A stretch of DNA of 64,000 bases from Pedobacter steynii (lineage in GTDB: Bacteria; Bacteroidota; Bacteroidia; Sphingobacteriales; Sphingobacteriaceae). The position numbers and the translations under genes were made by a program. The DNA lies in assembly GCF_001721645.1 (NCBI RefSeq), contig NZ_CP017141.1, forward strand, positions 6,138,001 to 6,202,000, written 5' to 3'. Below are positions 63,534 to 64,000 of this stretch, piece after piece (within the stretch, counting starts at the first letter, position 1; every line of letters starts with the position of its first letter). A model generated the notes under the pieces. It saw only the letters and a program-made list of their open reading frames with translations, was not told the origin of the DNA and made no database searches.

Positions 63534-64000
63534 TTATAGAATACCGGCCAGCTTAATATGTTGCAACAGCATAATCGTCTTTCCATCTTTTATTTCCCCG
63601 CTACCAATCAATTCCATCGCCTTGTCGATGTGCATTTCCAGCACCTCAATTTCCTCCTGTTCATGAGCGACTCCTCCTCCATCTGCTACTTTCATAGATT
63701 TGGAATATTCAGCGATAAAGAAATAAAGAATTTCTGTAACAGAACCGGGCGACATATACGCTTCAAAAATCTTTTTTACATCAGATATCTTATAACCTGT
63801 TTCCTCTTCAGTTTCTCTTCTTATACAATCTTCAACATTGTCTTTATCCAAAAGTCCTGCACAGGTTTCGATCAGCATTCCGGTCTCATTGCCATTGAGA
63901 TAAGTAGGCAGCCTAAACTGCCTGGTTAGGATCACTGTTTTTAATGTTTTATTATACAGCAAGATCGTAGCGCCATTCCCCCTATCGTAGGCCTCTCTGT
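63534..64000 (-). CDS. nudK: NudK-like GDP-mannose pyrophosphatase (N-terminus cut by window edge)
   Basis: The reading frame runs off the right edge; the visible start REAYDRGNGATILLYNK is inside the protein. The Nudix box is GLLDKDNVEDCIRRETEEETG, and QFRLPTYLNGNETGMLIE plus YMSPGSVTEILYFFIAEYS are typical for NudK, which cleaves GDP-mannose to GMP and mannose-1-phosphate. About 155 codons are present; the intact protein should have around 190-200. Confidence in NudK is good but other ADP-sugar pyrophosphatases are close. Confidence 0.85.
   Translation of the reverse strand, partial: REAYDRGNGATILLYNKTLKTVILTRQFRLPTYLNGNETGMLIETCAGLLDKDNVEDCIRRETEEETGYKISDVKKIFEAYMSPGSVTEILYFFIAEYSKSMKVADGGGVAHEQEEIEVLEMHIDKAMELIGSGEIKDGKTIMLLQHIKLAGIL

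Noticed and set aside
1..64000. CRISPR arrays, rRNA genes and intact insertion sequences
   Set aside because: None was found: no regularly spaced repeats, no rRNA-like stretch and no intact transposase; only the integrase relic at 16324-16535.

Overview
The window reads as a chromosomal segment of a Bacteroidota bacterium, most likely Sphingobacteriaceae close to Pedobacter. Supporting signs are a SusC/SusD pair with an STN-bearing SusC, an FecR anti-sigma factor with a DUF4974-like tail, GldF/GldG-like ABC components, a 'grasp-with-spasm' peptide cassette, many lipoproteins with a Cys-Lys start, a TAnnTTTG-type promoter before the tRNA, and AT-rich intergenic DNA. No tool was run: family names come from reading the translations, and no database was searched.

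Layout. 1-1.9 kb: SOS-type mutagenesis genes imuB/imuA, divergent from a LexA-like XRE/S24 repressor across an overlapping palindromic operator. 2-4.3 kb: a small secreted NTF2-like protein and a LOV-domain (blue-light) histidine kinase with its overlapping response regulator. 4.5-11.7 kb: small metabolic and unknown genes, a GH29 alpha-L-fucosidase and a serine hydrolase. 12.0 kb: tRNA-Lys. From 12.0 to 18.4 kb lies an AT-rich stretch with an S41 peptidase, a large unknown lipoprotein, a decayed tyrosine recombinase and a TlpA-like thioredoxin. It ends at a 16-bp copy of the tRNA-Lys T-arm, so it looks like the relic of an element integrated at the tRNA. 18.4-19.9 kb: two interrupted genes. 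19.9-22.5 kb: a RiPP cassette (SPASM protein, 66-aa protein, ATP-grasp ligase, GG-leader precursor). 22.6-27 kb: serine hydrolase, membrane AraC regulator, methyltransferase, SDR and HxlR pair.

The most striking region is 27.1-46.8 kb, all on the minus strand. An ECF sigma factor and FecR anti-sigma precede an STN-SusC, a SusD and a DUF4397-like lipoprotein. A tight operon follows: ABC ATPase, GldF-GldG fusion permease, a protein made of two complete MutS-like ATPase units in tandem, an M16 peptidase lipoprotein, a second GldF-GldG fusion and a sterol-desaturase-like membrane enzyme. Gaps within the run from the first permease to the desaturase are 1-10 bp. The gene content suggests one regulated system for uptake, or sensing and export, of a peptide-like substrate. 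The tandem MutS protein is the unexplained part.

46.9-64 kb: acyltransferase-3, an NmrA-like oxidoreductase group, AraC regulators, an XRE-pentapeptide-repeat fusion, an ECF sigma/membrane protein pair, VOC, DinB and DUF1569 small proteins, a PLP trans-sulfuration enzyme, a thioesterase/TetR pair with two matching operators, an ABC-F ATPase, a membrane protein gene broken by an in-frame TGA, and a NudK-like hydrolase that runs off the right edge. Four loci carry frameshifts, premature stops or truncation without visible mobile DNA (4941-5252, 18446-18872, 18934-19869, 62469-63071); each could be real decay or a sequence error.
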